Assembly (NCBI RefSeq): GCF_026230105.1
Contig: NC_079484.1
Span: 945,805-1,009,804 of the forward strand
Reading direction: 5' to 3'
Length of the DNA: 64,000 bases
From: Diorhabda sublineata
Taxonomy: Eukaryota > Arthropoda > Insecta > Coleoptera > Chrysomelidae
Positions within the stretch are counted from its first letter, which is position 1; every line of letters begins with the position of its first letter. The notes beneath the pieces were generated by a model. The model made no database searches, was not told the DNA's origin, and saw only the letters and a program-made list of their open reading frames with translations. Shown one piece after another: positions 32,629-45,800 of this stretch. Made by a program: the position numbers and the translations under genes.

Positions 32629-33056
32629 AAGACAGTTTTGACTGAATTATTTGCATTCAATTCCTCGAAATTCACATTTTTTTTCAAATTTTATTTATTT
32701 TACGTCATATTTCAGTTTTAAACGTCATTTTATAGTTTAATTTTTCCGAATATTTACTTTCAACACACTGTATATTACCCCCCGTATAATATAAGATATG
32801 GAAGACAGTTTTGACTGAATTATTTGCATTCAATTCCTCGAAATTCACATTTTTTTTCAAATTTTATTTATTTTACGTCATATTTCAGTTTTAAACGTCA
32901 TTTTATAGTTTAATTTTTCCGAATATTTAGTTTCAACACACTGTATATTACCCCCCGTATAATATAAGATATGGAAGACAGTTTTGACTGAATTATTTGC
33001 ATTCAATTCCTCGAAATTCACATTTTTTTTTAATTTTATTTATTTTACGTCATATT
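32629..33056. repeat. 173-bp tandem repeat, about 2.5 copies
   Basis: GACAGTTTTGACTGAATTAT recurs at about 32631, 32804 and 32977. Each unit contains TCCTCGAAATTCACA, TTTTACGTCATATTTCAG and CACTGTATATTACCCC. The third copy is cut at about 33056. Copies are nearly identical, so the duplication is recent. Confidence 0.92.
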
Positions 33057-34459
33057 TATGTTTGTTTATAGAAAAAATTTTGTTCGCAATTCGCGTCTAA
33101 AATACTGTAGTAACATCGACTATTCTTTTCTCAACGATTACCAAAATAATTTCCCGCAAAATACGGATATTATTATTAAATACTTTTTATATCCCGACGC
33201 CGGATCTGTGTTTGTAATAAGTGTTGCCTATACTCCAACCATTTCCGTAAATGAATACGTAGATGTATGACGTCAACAAAAACAACCTCGACACTAACAT
33301 TTCCCATTCGGGTTTTTTTTTTCTATTCGTTTCAAAACCATCGATTAAGTGATAATTACTTTTTATACATACTGTATTCATACAGTTTTTCAATTACCTT
33401 TACGGTCCACTTATTTTTATTATGTATTTCTTCTCGATATTATTTTATGACGGAATGCAATTTCCAGCCAGCTTCCTATCTATTTACAGGACCGTATCTA
33501 TATTTATAATCGACAGTATGAAAATAATATTAAAGGTATAGAGGGCGTTGATATGAATTGAAGATTTCTACTATTTCGAAGGAGAGGTTGTAACCACAGA
33601 TTGGTTTCGACGTTACTACGTCTTATCGGGGTGGTGAAACAACACTCGTTCGGGTTTTTTTCGTCCCGATGACGTATTTATAACCTCACTTTTCGTAGTT
33701 TTTATTTGATATCGGGGATTCGTTTGAATTGCGGATACGCCTATGGTGAGGTACAACGACCCACATTCTTTGCATAATGCGCAGACTTGTTTTGTTAGTA
33801 GTACTCGGTTCTCACAGAACGACTATTAACAATAGGTGAATGTCATTTACATATATGCGATTTCTTCTTTATTCATCTTGCTTTCGATGGCGATAACTAT
33901 ATATATACGAGGGTACGTTATTTATTCATTGGATAAAACGTGGTTTTAGACCGGATTTTCTTGAAAATTCGAAATCTACCCTGTGCAGAACGTCCCCCTG
34001 GGGGTGAAACCCGCCCCTTCTTGGACATAAAAATGTATTTTATTCATAAACAACTTTTTTTTTACAATAATTTTTCTATAGTTGGTATTTTTCGATTGAA
34101 ATTGCTGATTTTTTATTGAAAAAACGTATTTTTTTACGGTTTTTCATGAATAACTTGAAAACTTTTGATTTTATCGAAAAAATTATGGGAAACAAAAATG
34201 TAGGTGATAAAAAAACGAAGAGATTCGTTTTTTGAGATTTTTTGTAAATTTAATAATAACCGAGTTATTGCTCGTTGAAGGATGCCTACCACGGAATTGT
34301 GAAAACTTAACCTCAAATAACTTGAAATTGGTTGAATTTTTGGAAAAAACTTAAGAGATCTTTTTTGAAGCACATAAAAAAACCTTCAAAATAAGCAAGG
34401 TTAAAAGTTTTTCGCATAAGAGTTGACTGATTTATAACAAAAATAAAGTTTATTTTTTT
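33057..34459. other. Single-copy DNA, one dispersed repeat
   Basis: No gene supported. An open frame at 33058-33270 ends without clear splice signals and is AT-biased. The part 34120-34330 (GAATAACTTGAAAACTTTTG then ATAAAAAAACGAAGAGATTC) is related to 40437-40640 (AACAAAAATGAAGC with ATAAAAAAACGAAGAAATT), so it belongs to a dispersed family. GC-richer segments at 33600-33780 hold no defined exon. Confidence 0.4.
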
Positions 34460-37400
34460 TCTTTTTTCAACAATTTCTCATAATTAAACCCTCACAATTA
34501 CCACCCTAATTGAAATTAATCGTAATCCACTCGTAATTAACTTTATTAATGTTTTATCGATATGATACAAGTAATTAGACCGGTTTTGAAAGGTCATTTT
34601 ACAAAAAAATAATTGATTTAATTGAACACTGCATTTTCGCAATTTCGATACAAAAATTTGTTTTTCTTAAATAAACCAAAAACTATTCAAGTTACGAAAA
34701 AATGTTTCAAGTACTAATTGTACAGTTTTTCTTGCTGAACATTTTGAGTTTTTTTAAATTCTTGTAACAAAAAAATTGGAGGAGATACGTTAGTTCAAAA
34801 TTTGCATTTGGGTCCCAAACGTAGTGTATGCAACCCCTTTGAGCCGCTCCCTTTTCGAAATCGGTGGTTGTAAAAAGTTTTAATCGATATCATCTTAAAG
34901 TACTCGAAATTCTCTACAAAATACTTTTTTAAAAAAGTTTCTAGTTCGAAAATCGAGCGAGTTATTGTCGAAAAACCCCAACTTTTTTTTTTCAAAATTT
35001 TGTAGCTTTGAAAAAAAAGAAAAACGACCGCTAGCTATGTTGAAATATAATTCAAATGATTAGGGGATGATTTGGAGGGGTTGTATATTTCCGATTAATC
35101 ACAAATTTTTTGAAAATCCACGAAAAATTCATTCAAATTGTATTTTATTAAATTACGTGTTAAAATGCTGAAATTTATGAATTTTTTACGACAAGGGGTA
35201 GTTTTTACCCCTAAAAATGAAAAAGCACATAATATATTTTGAATAAAACTTTAAATTTCCATAAAAATCGACGTTGATTAACCAAATTTCATGGTTTTAA
35301 CGATTTTTTTAATTTTTCAAAAACTGTATTAATTAAACCCTCACAATTACCACCCTAATTGAAATTAATCGTAATCCACTCGTAATTAACTTCATTAATG
35401 TTTTATCGATATGATACAAGTAATTAGACCGGTTTTGAAAGGTAATTTTACAAAAAAATAACTGATTAAATTCAACACTGCATTTTCGCAATTTCGAAAT
35501 TAGTTTTTTTTAAATAAACCAAAAACTATCCAAGTTACGAAAAAATGTTTCAAATACTAATTGTAGAGTTTTTCTTGCTGAATATTTTGAGTTTTTTTAA
35601 ATTCTTGTAACAAAAAAATTAAAGGAGATACGGTAGTTCAAAATTTGTATTTGAGTCCCAAATATAATGTATGCAACCCCTTTGAGCCGCTCCCTTTTCG
35701 AAATCGGTGGTTGTAAAAAGTTTTAATCGATATCATCTTAAAGTACTCGAAATCCTCTACAAAATACTTTTTTAAAAAAGTTTCTAGTTCGAAAATCGAG
35801 CGAGTTATTGTCGAAAAACCCCAACTTTTTTTTTTCAAAATTTTGTAGCTTTGAAAAAAAAGAAAAACGACCGCTAGCTATGTTGAAATATAATTCAAAT
35901 GATTAGGGGATGATTTGGAGGGGTTGTATATTTCCGATTAATCACAAATTTTTTGAAAATCCACGAAAAATTCATTCAAATTGTATTTTATTAAATTACG
36001 TGTTAAAATGCTGAAATTTATGAATTTTTTACGACAAGGGGTAGTTTTTACCCCTAAAAATGAAAAAGCACATAATATATTTTGAATAAAACTTTAAATT
36101 TCCATAAAAATCGACGTTGATTAACCAAATTTCATGGTTTTAACGATTTTTTTAATTTTTCAAAAACTGTATTAATTAAACCCTCACAATTACCACCCTA
36201 ATTAAAATTAATCGTAATCCACTCGTAATTAACTTCATTAATGTTTTATCGATATGATAAAAGTGATTAGACCGGTTTTGAAAGGTAATTTTACAAAAAA
36301 ATAACTGATTAAATTCAACACTGCATTTTCGCAATTTCGAAATTAGTTTTTTTTAAATAAACCAAAAACCATCCAAGTTACGAAAATATGTTTCAAATAC
36401 TAATTGTACAGTTTTTCTTGCTGAACATTTTGAGTTTTTTTAAATATTTGTAACAAAAAAATTGAAGGAGATACGTGAGTTCAAAATTTGCATTTGGGTC
36501 CCAAACGTAGTGTATGCAACCCCTTTGAGCCGCTCCCTTTTCGAAATCGGTGGTTGTAAAAAGTTTTAATCGATATCATCTTAAAGTACTCGAAATCCTC
36601 TACAAAATACTTTTTTAAAAAAGTTTCTAGTTCGAAAATCGAGCGAGTTATTGTCGAAAAACCCCAACTTTTTTTTTTTCAAAATTTTGGAGCTTTAAAA
36701 AAAAACTACGATCGCTAGCTATGTTGAAATATAATTTAAATGATTAGGGGATGATTTGGAGGGGTTGTATGTTTCCGATTAATCACAAATTTTTTGAAAA
36801 TCCACGAAAAATTGTATCAAATTGTATTTTATTAAAATACGTGTTAAAATGCTGAAATTTATGAATTTTTTACGGCAAGGGGTAATTTTTACCCCTAAAA
36901 ATGAAAAAGCACATAATATATTTTGAATAAAACTTTAAATTTCCATAAAAATCGACGTTGATTAACCAAATTTCATGGTTTTAACGATTTTTTTAATTTT
37001 TCAAAAACTGTATTAATTAAACCCTCACAATTACCACCCTAATTGAAATTAATCGTAATCCACTCGTAATTAACTTCATTAATGTTTTATCGATATGATA
37101 AAAGTGATTAGACCGGTTTTGAAAGGTAATTTTACAAAAAAATAACTGATTAAATTCAACACTGCATTTTCGCAATTTCGAAATTAGTTTTTTTTAAATA
37201 AACCAAAAACTATTCATGTTACGAAAAAATGTTTCAAATACTAATTGTAGAGTTTTTCTTGCTGAATATTTTGAGTTTTTTTAAATTCTTGTAACAAAAA
37301 AATTGGAGGAGATACGTTAGTTCAAAATTTGCATTTGGGTCCCAAACGTAGTGTATGCAACCCCTTTGAGCCGCTCCCTTTTCGAAATCGGTGGTTGTAA

Positions 37401-38680
37401 AAAGTTTTAATCGATATCATCTTAAAGTACTCGAAATTCTCTACAAAATACTTTTTTAAAAAAGTTTCTAGTTCGAAAATCGAGCGAGTTATTGTCGAAA
37501 AACCCCAACTTTTTTTTTTTCAAAATTTTGGAGCTTTAAAAAAAAACTACGATCGCTAGCTATGTTGAAATATAATTTAAATGATTAGGGGATGATTTGG
37601 AGGGGTTGTATATTTCCGATTAATCACAAATTTTTTGAAAATCCACGAAAAATTCATTCAAATTGTATTTTATTAAATTACGTGTTAAAATGCTGAAATT
37701 TATGAATTTTTTACGACAAGGGGTAGTTTTTACCCCTAAAAATGAAAAAGCACATAATATATTTTGAATAAAACTTTAAATTTCCATAAAAATCGACGTT
37801 GATTAACCAAATTTCATGGTTTTAACGATTTTTTTAATTTTTCAAAAACTGTATTAATTAAACCCTCACAATTACCACCCTAATTAAAATTAATCGTAAT
37901 CCACTCGTAATTAACTTCATTAATGTTTTATCGATATGATAAAAGTGATTAGACCGGTTTTGAAAGGTAATTTTACAAAAAAATAACTGATTAAATTCAA
38001 CACTGCATTTTCGCAATTTCGAAATTAGTTTTTTTTAAATAAACCAAAAACCATCCAAGTTACGAAAATATATTTCAAATACTAATTGTACAGTTTTTCT
38101 TGCTGAACATTTTGAGTTTTTTTAAATATTTGTAACAAAAAAATTGGAGGAGATACGTTAGTTCAAAATTTGCATTTGGGTCCCAAACGTAGTGTATGCA
38201 ACCCCTTTGAGCCGCTCCCTTTTCGAAATCGGTGGTTGTAAAAAGTTTTAATCTATATCATCTTAAAGTACTCGAAATCCTCTACAAAATACTTTTTTAA
38301 AAAAGTTTCTAGTTCGAAAATCGAGCGAGTTATTGTCGAAAAACCCCAACTTTTTTTTTTTCAAAATTTTGTAGCTTTGAAAAAAAAGAAACTACGATCG
38401 CTAGCTATGTTGAAATATAATTCAAATGATTAGGGGATGATTTGGAGGGGTTGTATATTTCCGATTAATCACAAATTTTTTGAAAATCCACGAAAAATTC
38501 ATTCAAATTGTATTTTATTAAATTACGTGTTAAAATGCTGAAATTTATGAATTTTTTACGACAAGGGGTAGTTTTTACCCCTAAAAATGAAAAAGCACAT
38601 AATATATTTTGAATAAGATTCTAGATTTCCATAAAAATCGACGTTTTTTTAATAAATTTCCACAATTTTAACGATTTTTA
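34460..38680. repeat. 841-bp tandem repeat, about 5 copies
   Basis: CCCTCACAATTACCACCCTA recurs at about 34490, 35338, 36180, 37020 and 37861, a period of 840-848 bp. Each unit contains GTATGCAACCCCTTTGAGCC, AATCGAGCGAGTTATTGTCG, GATTAGGGGATGATTTGGAG and AAGGGGTAGTTTTTACCCCT. The first unit is the most divergent. Units 2/4 and 3/5 share variants (e.g. CATTTTATT and TTTGGAGCTTTAAAAAAA), which suggests duplication in steps. No transposase or long coding frame. The minus-strand frames of 66 codons recur once per unit and are artefacts. Confidence 0.93.
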
Positions 38681-39238
38681 CCGCCTGCTCCTGGCCTATT
38701 TATAAAATTCGATAAATATAGTATACGAGGGTAATACGATAATTCTTTTACGATATTATTTAATCGTAGATATTTTAAGGGATTTATCGATGTTTTAACT
38801 TAAAAATCGATCAAATTAAGAAGGATTAGAACTAGTTAAATCACATGTAGAAATTACTACAACAAAAAAGTCAAAAAGAACGTAATAACAGGAAAATAAT
38901 AAAAATAACTGCAACGCGCATGTTTCTGTTGGATTGTTTTTGGTTTTTTTTCATAATAAAAACTAAGTTCGTTCTAGATTTCATACATACTTCGGAGTTA
39001 TTTGTTTAAACGGTACTGTATAATCGAAAGAAAACAAAACAAAAGCTGTAATAATATGTGGAGTTGTTACGACGATTATTCCGTTAAATAAACAGTTTGC
39101 CAATACTTTTTTTTCGTATATATATACAACGAATACCAATTTAAAACTTTATAAGTAAAATGCATTTTCTTTCGTCCCGAAACGTTGAGTTTTCGAGGAG
39201 TTACAGCAATTTATACGCGGCGGCGCGAAATTTTTTTA

Positions 39239-39275
39239 GTAAAACGCGAGATCCCGAAGTTCGGGCGCGTTTTAC
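39239..39275. repeat. Strong nested palindrome
   Basis: GTAAAACGCG, agat, CCCGAA, g, TTCGGG, CGCGTTTTAC: a 10-bp perfect outer stem and a 6-bp perfect inner stem. It is much more GC-rich than the neighbourhood. It may be part of a small foldback element or form an RNA hairpin if transcribed. Confidence 0.65.
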
Positions 39276-39418
39276 GAAGAAATAACAACTTTTATAAAAA
39301 AATCCCACGGGACCTTTTTTGTAGGAAATTTCTTAAACTACATTTTTGATCCCTTCGCTTTTTTCGAAATTCGGCGTAGTTTCCGAGTTATTTGCAAGTT
39401 CAAGGAAGTACGTAGAAA

Positions 39419-39628
39419 ATGCGGTTGTTGACTCAACGACCTTGCGTGATCTTTCTGTTGCTTTCTTTTACTCGATTTCTTTTCGCCGATGCATCAGAAT
39501 ATCCGCGGAATACGCTTATACAATTAAAACGAGTCGTTAGTCACACTGTTTCGTTATTAGTATACAGGAACGTCAAACAAAATGCTGTACGTGGTTCTAA
39601 ATGCATAGCCGTTCGTTCGACTCGCTAA
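39419..39628 (+). CDS. Possible short secreted peptide ORF (weak)
   Basis: 69-codon frame from ATG (A at -3) to TAA. The N-terminus looks like a signal peptide: MRLLTQRPC, hydrophobic VIFLLLSFTRFLFADA, then SEYPRNTL. The remainder is basic with a KR site (QLKRVVSHTV). No family recognised. Against it: the flanks contain wording such as GTTTCCGAGTTATTTGCAAG that resembles dispersed insect repeats, and no promoter or poly(A) site is evident. Treat as hypothetical. Confidence 0.2.
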   Translation: MRLLTQRPCVIFLLLSFTRFLFADASEYPRNTLIQLKRVVSHTVSLLVYRNVKQNAVRGSKCIAVRSTR

Positions 39629-40320
39629 AAATCGGTAACGGCTGGACAGATTTGTTTAATTTCCATGTTGAATTGTTCGCCAAAGTCCAAGGAAAGTTTT
39701 AATGGCGAATAAATATGGGAAAAATCGGATTAAACGACGTGTTGGTGATTCGGAGGTTTGGTCTGGTTTAAACGTGTTAAATCACGTTTTTTTCCGTTGA
39801 TTCGTGATAATGGATGAAACGTTAATCGAGCATTTCATTCCGGAATCGATCTGATTCGATTGCAGCTCTCCAAAATGGGGAGACAATCAATGGGGAATAC
39901 CAAATTGAGTTGTTGTATGTTTGAATACAAAAATCGAAGAAAAATTAAGAAAAAACACTGTAACACTGCGCCGATTCATTATATAGTCCAGATCTGACTC
40001 CTAGTGACTAATTATTGATAGCTGCTCGCTAATAAAAGGTCGCTGGTAAGAAATTTGGTTCAAATGGAGAAGCAATTATATAAATTGAAGCTCGGTTAGT
40101 TGGAGAAGCTTTTGAATCGATTTTTTTGGAAAAAAAATGTTTTTTTTTCTTAGTTTGTCTTCACTGTTTCATCATCATCGTCAACTGTTTCTTTCCTTTG
40201 GATTACGGCTATTCTTTTAATCCTTTTTTGAGGTGGATTACTTCCTGTTTTTTTTTTCTTTACAGTTTATCGTTTGTTTTGGCTGTTTTAATACGGTAAT
40301 TTCGCTTTGCAATTATCCAA

Positions 40321-42370
40321 AAATATCCAGATATCGAAAGATCGGGAAATTTAAAGTAAAAAATGTGGTATAAAGTTTTTTCGTCAGATTGATAATTTTT
40401 GAGTTATACGCAATTGAAAATTAGGATTTTTCGTGAAAAAAAAAAACGCGTTTTTTAATAGTTTTTTACGTATAACTCTGTAATGGTGAATTTTATCGAA
40501 AAAATTGTTATGAACAAAAATGAAGCTTATAAAAAAACGAAGAAATTAAACTATGTTTCAATATTTTAATGTTATACCCAAAGCAAGTTATTGATACTTG
40601 AATAATTTTTGTTTTACGTTATTGAGTACTTAACCTCAAATAACTGGAAAACGGTGAATTTTTCAAAAAAAAGTCGTGAAATACTTTTTAAAGAGCTTGA
40701 AAAGACCTTTCGAATGATTATTAATAAAACTAGTTTCGACTGGAATTTCGATGAGATATGGTGTAAAATAGTTAAAAGTTAAAAAAAAATTGCACTAAAA
40801 CTAATGCCATTTCATTCTAAATCAAAATTGAATTTATTCCTTGTACCAAATACTTTATTTGGATGTTATTTACGATATTTGAAAATTTGGCTGATTAAAA
40901 ATGCATGATTTTGGAAAAAATTACCATTAAATAGTAACTTTCTTTTTTTTATTTTTAAAAAAATTGTTTTTTCTCCATAACTATAGGAGATAAAAAAACA
41001 AATAAACAGTCAAATTGAAGTATTTTTCATGACGATTATTTTGATTTTTTTATTTTTTTTGTAACAGAAAAATTGACGGAGTTATAACCAAATTAATGCG
41101 TCACTAATGTACTAGAATTGGTTATCCACAGCCCTTTGACCTTTTATTAATAAAATATGGAAGGTCTCAAGTCCTTTTAACCTACATAGTCTTGTAGCCT
41201 TGAAAATTACCTTTAAAATGGTTTTTTTTAGAACGTGATAACTTCAAAATTAACGGAGTTATATAAAAAATAAAAATTTGAAAATTTTTTTTGTGAATTA
41301 TAAGATACGAAAAAGTTTCAAATTTTGACTCGTGGATTTTTTCTGTTGATGCTAAAATGCCTGTAGGTACATTTGAGAGTACCAAGAGATGATTTACCTA
41401 TAATTTTGATAAAGGGGTGGTTTTTAAGGGGTGTTATTGTGTACAAAATGAAAAATCACTTCGTGTTTGGAAAATACACTTGAATAACGAAAAAATTCAA
41501 AACCGAAACATAAAGTCATTAAAAATTTTTTATTTTTTATCAGAGGGGTTGTTCTTAAGGGTTGACAGGGTGCGGACAATTAAAAATTACTTCAAGTAAA
41601 GACAAAAAATGCAAAAATACAAAAATAACGCAAAATGTAAAAGTTGACGGTTATTATTGAATTTAATCCTCTACAAAGGGGTTGTTTTTAAGGGTTGAAT
41701 AATAAAAATTGTTAATTAATCAAATTTTATTAAAATATTACGAATTTTTTACAGTAAAAATGAAATTAAAACCTTTTAAATCGTTAAAAAATTTGTTTTT
41801 GTATTATTTTCATTATAAGGGTAGTTTTTAGAGGTTTTTAAGGGTTGATACTTCGAGATATATAAATTTTCTATCAAACAATACGTTAAGATGTTTATGT
41901 CGCATAAACGAAAAATTTTAATTGGGAAAAAATACGAAAAAAACAATAATATCAGTATATTTCGATAAGGGGTGGTTTTTACCCTATAAAAACAATTTGC
42001 AAGTCTCGCGACCACGTAGATCTTGTTACGGGGGGGTTAGGACGAACTGAATTCTAAATTTTCAGCTCGAACGCCTGTACTAAAAACAAAAAAACTGTAC
42101 ATCAACAAAATAATAAGCAAAACGGCATATACCGCCATTATTTAACGTGTCTGGTTTGAAATCACAGTAAAATTAGGTAATGAACACCGTCATTAAATAT
42201 AAACAACGTCGACTCAATTTCACGATTGTTAAACAAACGAAAAATAAACTAAACTCGAATCGTATTCACCGTTTTTTATCTCGGAAGCCGTTATCAGGTC
42301 ACTGCGTTTTAAATTCCCGCGTTTTCGTGGTTATTTTCGATAAAATTACTTTTTTCGACTCGTAGTAATC
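40321..42370. other. AT-rich degenerate repeat territory
   Basis: Very AT-rich. Contains loosely repeated phrases such as AAGGGGTTGTTTTTAAGGGT (about 41540, 41680, 41820) and AGGGGTGGTTTTTA (41415, 41960), at irregular spacing of 130-280 bp, suggestive of a decayed tandem array. 40437-40640 is related to 34120-34330. No gene recognised. Confidence 0.45.
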
Positions 42371-42374
42371 TTCC

Positions 42375-42435
42375 GTTCGACGTATTCGCCGGATTTGGCG
42401 TCGTGTGACTTTTTCGGATGGATTTTTATCGAACG
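42375..42435 (+). pseudogene. Mariner transposase fragment (SPDLASCDFF type)
   Basis: GTATTCGCCGGATTTGGCGT followed by CGTGTGACTTTTTCGG reads YSPDLASCDFFGW, the third catalytic-Asp motif of mariner transposase. It is closer to the family at 32251 than to the relic that follows at 42440, so two mariner relics are nested or abutting here. Confidence 0.65.
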
Positions 42436-42439
42436 AAAA

Positions 42440-42863
42440 CTCAAACGGTGAAATTGGAACGTTGAAACCTGCCTGGATCGTTCCATCTGCAGACGAAGGT
42501 CGCGGCGTCGGTTTTTTGGGATGATTTCCATTAATTAACATTGGAAAAGGGAAAATTATCAATTGGGAATATCGAGTGGACTTATTGAGCGGAAAAATCG
42601 AGCAAAAATACAAAGGGTTTCCATCAAATGACATAAATGTTATTGAAATGGTCAAAATTGATGAATTGAAGTTTAAATAGCAACCTATTCGCCAGATTTA
42701 CTCCTCTTGGATTATTTTTTGTTCCCGGACTTGTAAAAAATGTCTCGGGGATCAAAAATTTTCCAACTATGAAGATATAATGAAAGAATTTGATGACCGT
42801 TTCGAGGAATTTGACGAATCTCTAACTGTGAACTTTTGGGACGACCCACGTAAACCTGTGTGA
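42440..42863 (+). pseudogene. Mariner transposase relic that seeds the 160-bp array
   Basis: In order along the plus strand: VAASVFWDDFH (from about 42499), INWEYRVDLLSGKIEQKY (about 42560-42612), NVIEMVKIDELKFK (about 42637-42678), YSPDLLLLDYFLFPDL then stop (42686-42736), and DQKFSNYEDIMKEFDDRFEE then FDESLTVNFWDDPRKPV to TGA (42750-42863). This follows the mariner order VMASVFWD, KGKTINGEYY, SVVTMAK, YSPDL..., FSSNEEV. Stops and frame changes show that it is dead. The last 80 bp (from 42781) are the first monomer of the 160-bp array. DNA identity to the 3218-3417 relic indicates the same family. Confidence 0.85.
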
Positions 42864-45800
42864 CAATTTATTTTTCCTTGGACTTCCTCGTCATTCAACG
42901 AATGTTCAATTAATAAAAAACGGTGAAAATAAGTATAAAATGTCAGAATTTAATGACTGTTTCGAGGAATTTGTCGATTCTCTAACTATGAACTTTTGGG
43001 ACGACCCACGTAAATCTGTGTGACAATTTATTTTTCCTTGGACTTCCTCGTCATTCAACGAATGTTCAATTAATAAAAAACGGCGAAAATAAGTAAAAAA
43101 TGTCAGAATTTGATGGCTATTTCGAGGAATTTGACGAATCTCTAACTACGAACTATTGGGACGACCCACGTAAACCTGTGTGATGATTTATTTTTCCTTG
43201 GACTTCCTCGTCATTCAACGAATGTTCAATTAATAAAAAACGGCGAAAATAAGTAAAAAATGTCAGAATTTGATGGCTATTTCGAGGAATTTGACGAATC
43301 TCTAACTACGAACTATTGGGACGACCCACGTAAACCTGTGTGACAATTTATTTTTCCTTGGACTTCCTCGTCATTCAACGAATGTTCAATTAATAAAAAA
43401 CGGTGAAAATAAGTATAAAATGTCAGAATTTAATGACTGTTTCGAGGAATTTGTCGATTCTCTAACTATGAACTTTTGGGACGACCCACGTAAATCTGTG
43501 TGACAATTTATTTTTCCTTGGACTACCTCGTCATTCAACGAATGTTCAATTAATAAAAAACGGCGAAAATAAGTAAAAAATGTCAGAATTTGATGGCTAT
43601 TTCGAGGAATTTGACGAATCTCTAACTACGAACTATTGGGACGACCCACGTAAACCTGTGTGACAATTTATTTTTCCTTGGACTTCCTCGTCATTCAACG
43701 AATGTTCAATTAATAAAAAACGGTGAAAATAAGTATAAAATGTCAGAATTTAATGACTGTTTCGAGGAATTTGTCGATTCTCTAACTATGAACTTTTGGG
43801 ACGACCCACGTAAATCTGTGTGACAATTTATTTTTCCTTGGACTTCCTCGTCATTCAACGAATGTTCAATTAATAAAAAACGGCGAAAATAAGTAAAAAA
43901 TGTCAGAATTTGATGGCTATTTCGAGGAATTTGACGAATCTCTAACTACGAACTATTGGGACGACCCACGTAAACCTGTGTGATGATTTATTTTTCCTTG
44001 GACTTCCTCGTCATTCAACGAATGTTCAATTAATAAAAAACGGCGAAAATAAGTATAAAATGTCAGAATTTAATGGATCAATCGAGGAATTTGACGAATC
44101 TCTAACTACGAACTATTGGGACGACCCACGTAAACCTGTGTGACAATTTATTTTTCCTTGGACTTCCTCGTCATTCAACGAATGTTCAATTAATAAAAAA
44201 CGGTGAAAATAAGTATAAAATGTCAGAATTTGATGGCTATTTCGAGGAATTTGACGAATCTCTAACTACGAACTATTGGGACGACCCACGTAAAACTGTG
44301 TGACAATTTATTTTTCCTTGGACTTCCTCGTCATTCAACGAATGTTCAATTAATAAAAAACGGCGAAAATAAGTAAAAAATGTCAGAATTTAATGGATCA
44401 ATCGAGGAATTTGACGAATCTCTAACTACGAACTTTTGGGACGACCCACGTAAACCTGTGTGACAATTTATTTTTCCTTGGACTTCCTCGTCATTCAACG
44501 AATGTTCAATTAATAAAAAACGGTGAAAATAAGTATAAAATGTCAGAATTTAATGGATCAATCGAGGAATTTGACGAATCTCTAACTACGAACTATTGGG
44601 ACGACCCACGTAAACCTGTGTGATGATTTATTTTTCCGTAGACTTCCTCGTCATTCAACGAATGTTCAATTAATAAAAAACGGTGAAAATAAGTATAAAA
44701 TGTCAGAATTTAATGACTGTTTCGAGGAATTTGTCGATTCTCTAACTATGAACTTTTGGGACGACCCACGTAAATCTGTGTGACAATTTATTTTTCCTTG
44801 GACTTCCTCGTCATTCAACGAATGTTCAATTAATAAAAAACGGCGAAAATAAGTAAAAAATGTCAGAATTTGATGGCTATTTCGAGGAATTTGACGAATC
44901 TCTAACTACGAACTATTGGGACGACCCACGTAAAACTGTGTGACAATTTATTTTTCCTTGGACTTCCTCGTCATTCAACGAATGTTCAATTAATAAAAAA
45001 CGGCGAAAATAAGTAAAAAATGTCAGAATTTAATGGATCAATCGAGGAATTTGACGAATCTCTAACTACGAACTTTTGGGACGACCCACGTAAACCTGTG
45101 TGACAATTTATTTTTCCTTGGACTTCCTCGTCATTCAACGAATGTTCAATTAATAAAAAACGGTGAAAATAAGTATAAAATGTCAGAATTTAATGGATCA
45201 ATCGAGGAATTTGACGAATCTCTAACTACGAACTATTGGGACGACCCACGTAAACCTGTGTGATGATTTATTTTTCCGTAGACTTCCTCGTCATTCAACG
45301 AATGTTCAATTAATAAAAAACGGTGAAAATAAGTATAAAATGTCAGAATTTAATGACTGTTTCGAGGAATTTGTCGATTCTCTAACTATGAACTTTTGGG
45401 ACGACCCACGTAAATCTGTGTGACAATTTATTTTTCCTTGGACTTCCTCGTCATTCAACGAATGTTCAATTAATAAAAAACGGCGAAAATAAGTAAAAAA
45501 TGTCAGAATTTGATGGCTATTTCGAGGAATTTGACGAATCTCTAACTACGAACTATTGGGACGACCCACGTAAACCTGTGTGATGATTTATTTTTCCTTG
45601 GACTTCCTCGTCATTCAACGAATGTTAAATTATTAAAAAACGGCGAAAATAAGTAAAAAATGTCAGAATTTGATGGATCAATCGAGGAATTTGACGAATC
45701 TCTAACTACGAACTTTTGGGACGACCCACGTAAACCTGTGTGACAATTTATTTTTCCGTAGACTTCCTCGTCAATCAACGAATGTTCAATTAATAAAAAA

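Larger units (their letters stand above)
38681..40320. other. Mostly single-copy DNA
   Basis: No gene clearly supported apart from the weak open frame at 39419. Contains a strong hairpin at 39239-39275 and a T-rich tract near 40140-40260. Confidence 0.4.

Noticed and set aside
42299..42655. 118-codon minus-strand frame
   Set aside because: Antisense to the mariner relic whose plus-strand motifs are recognisable.
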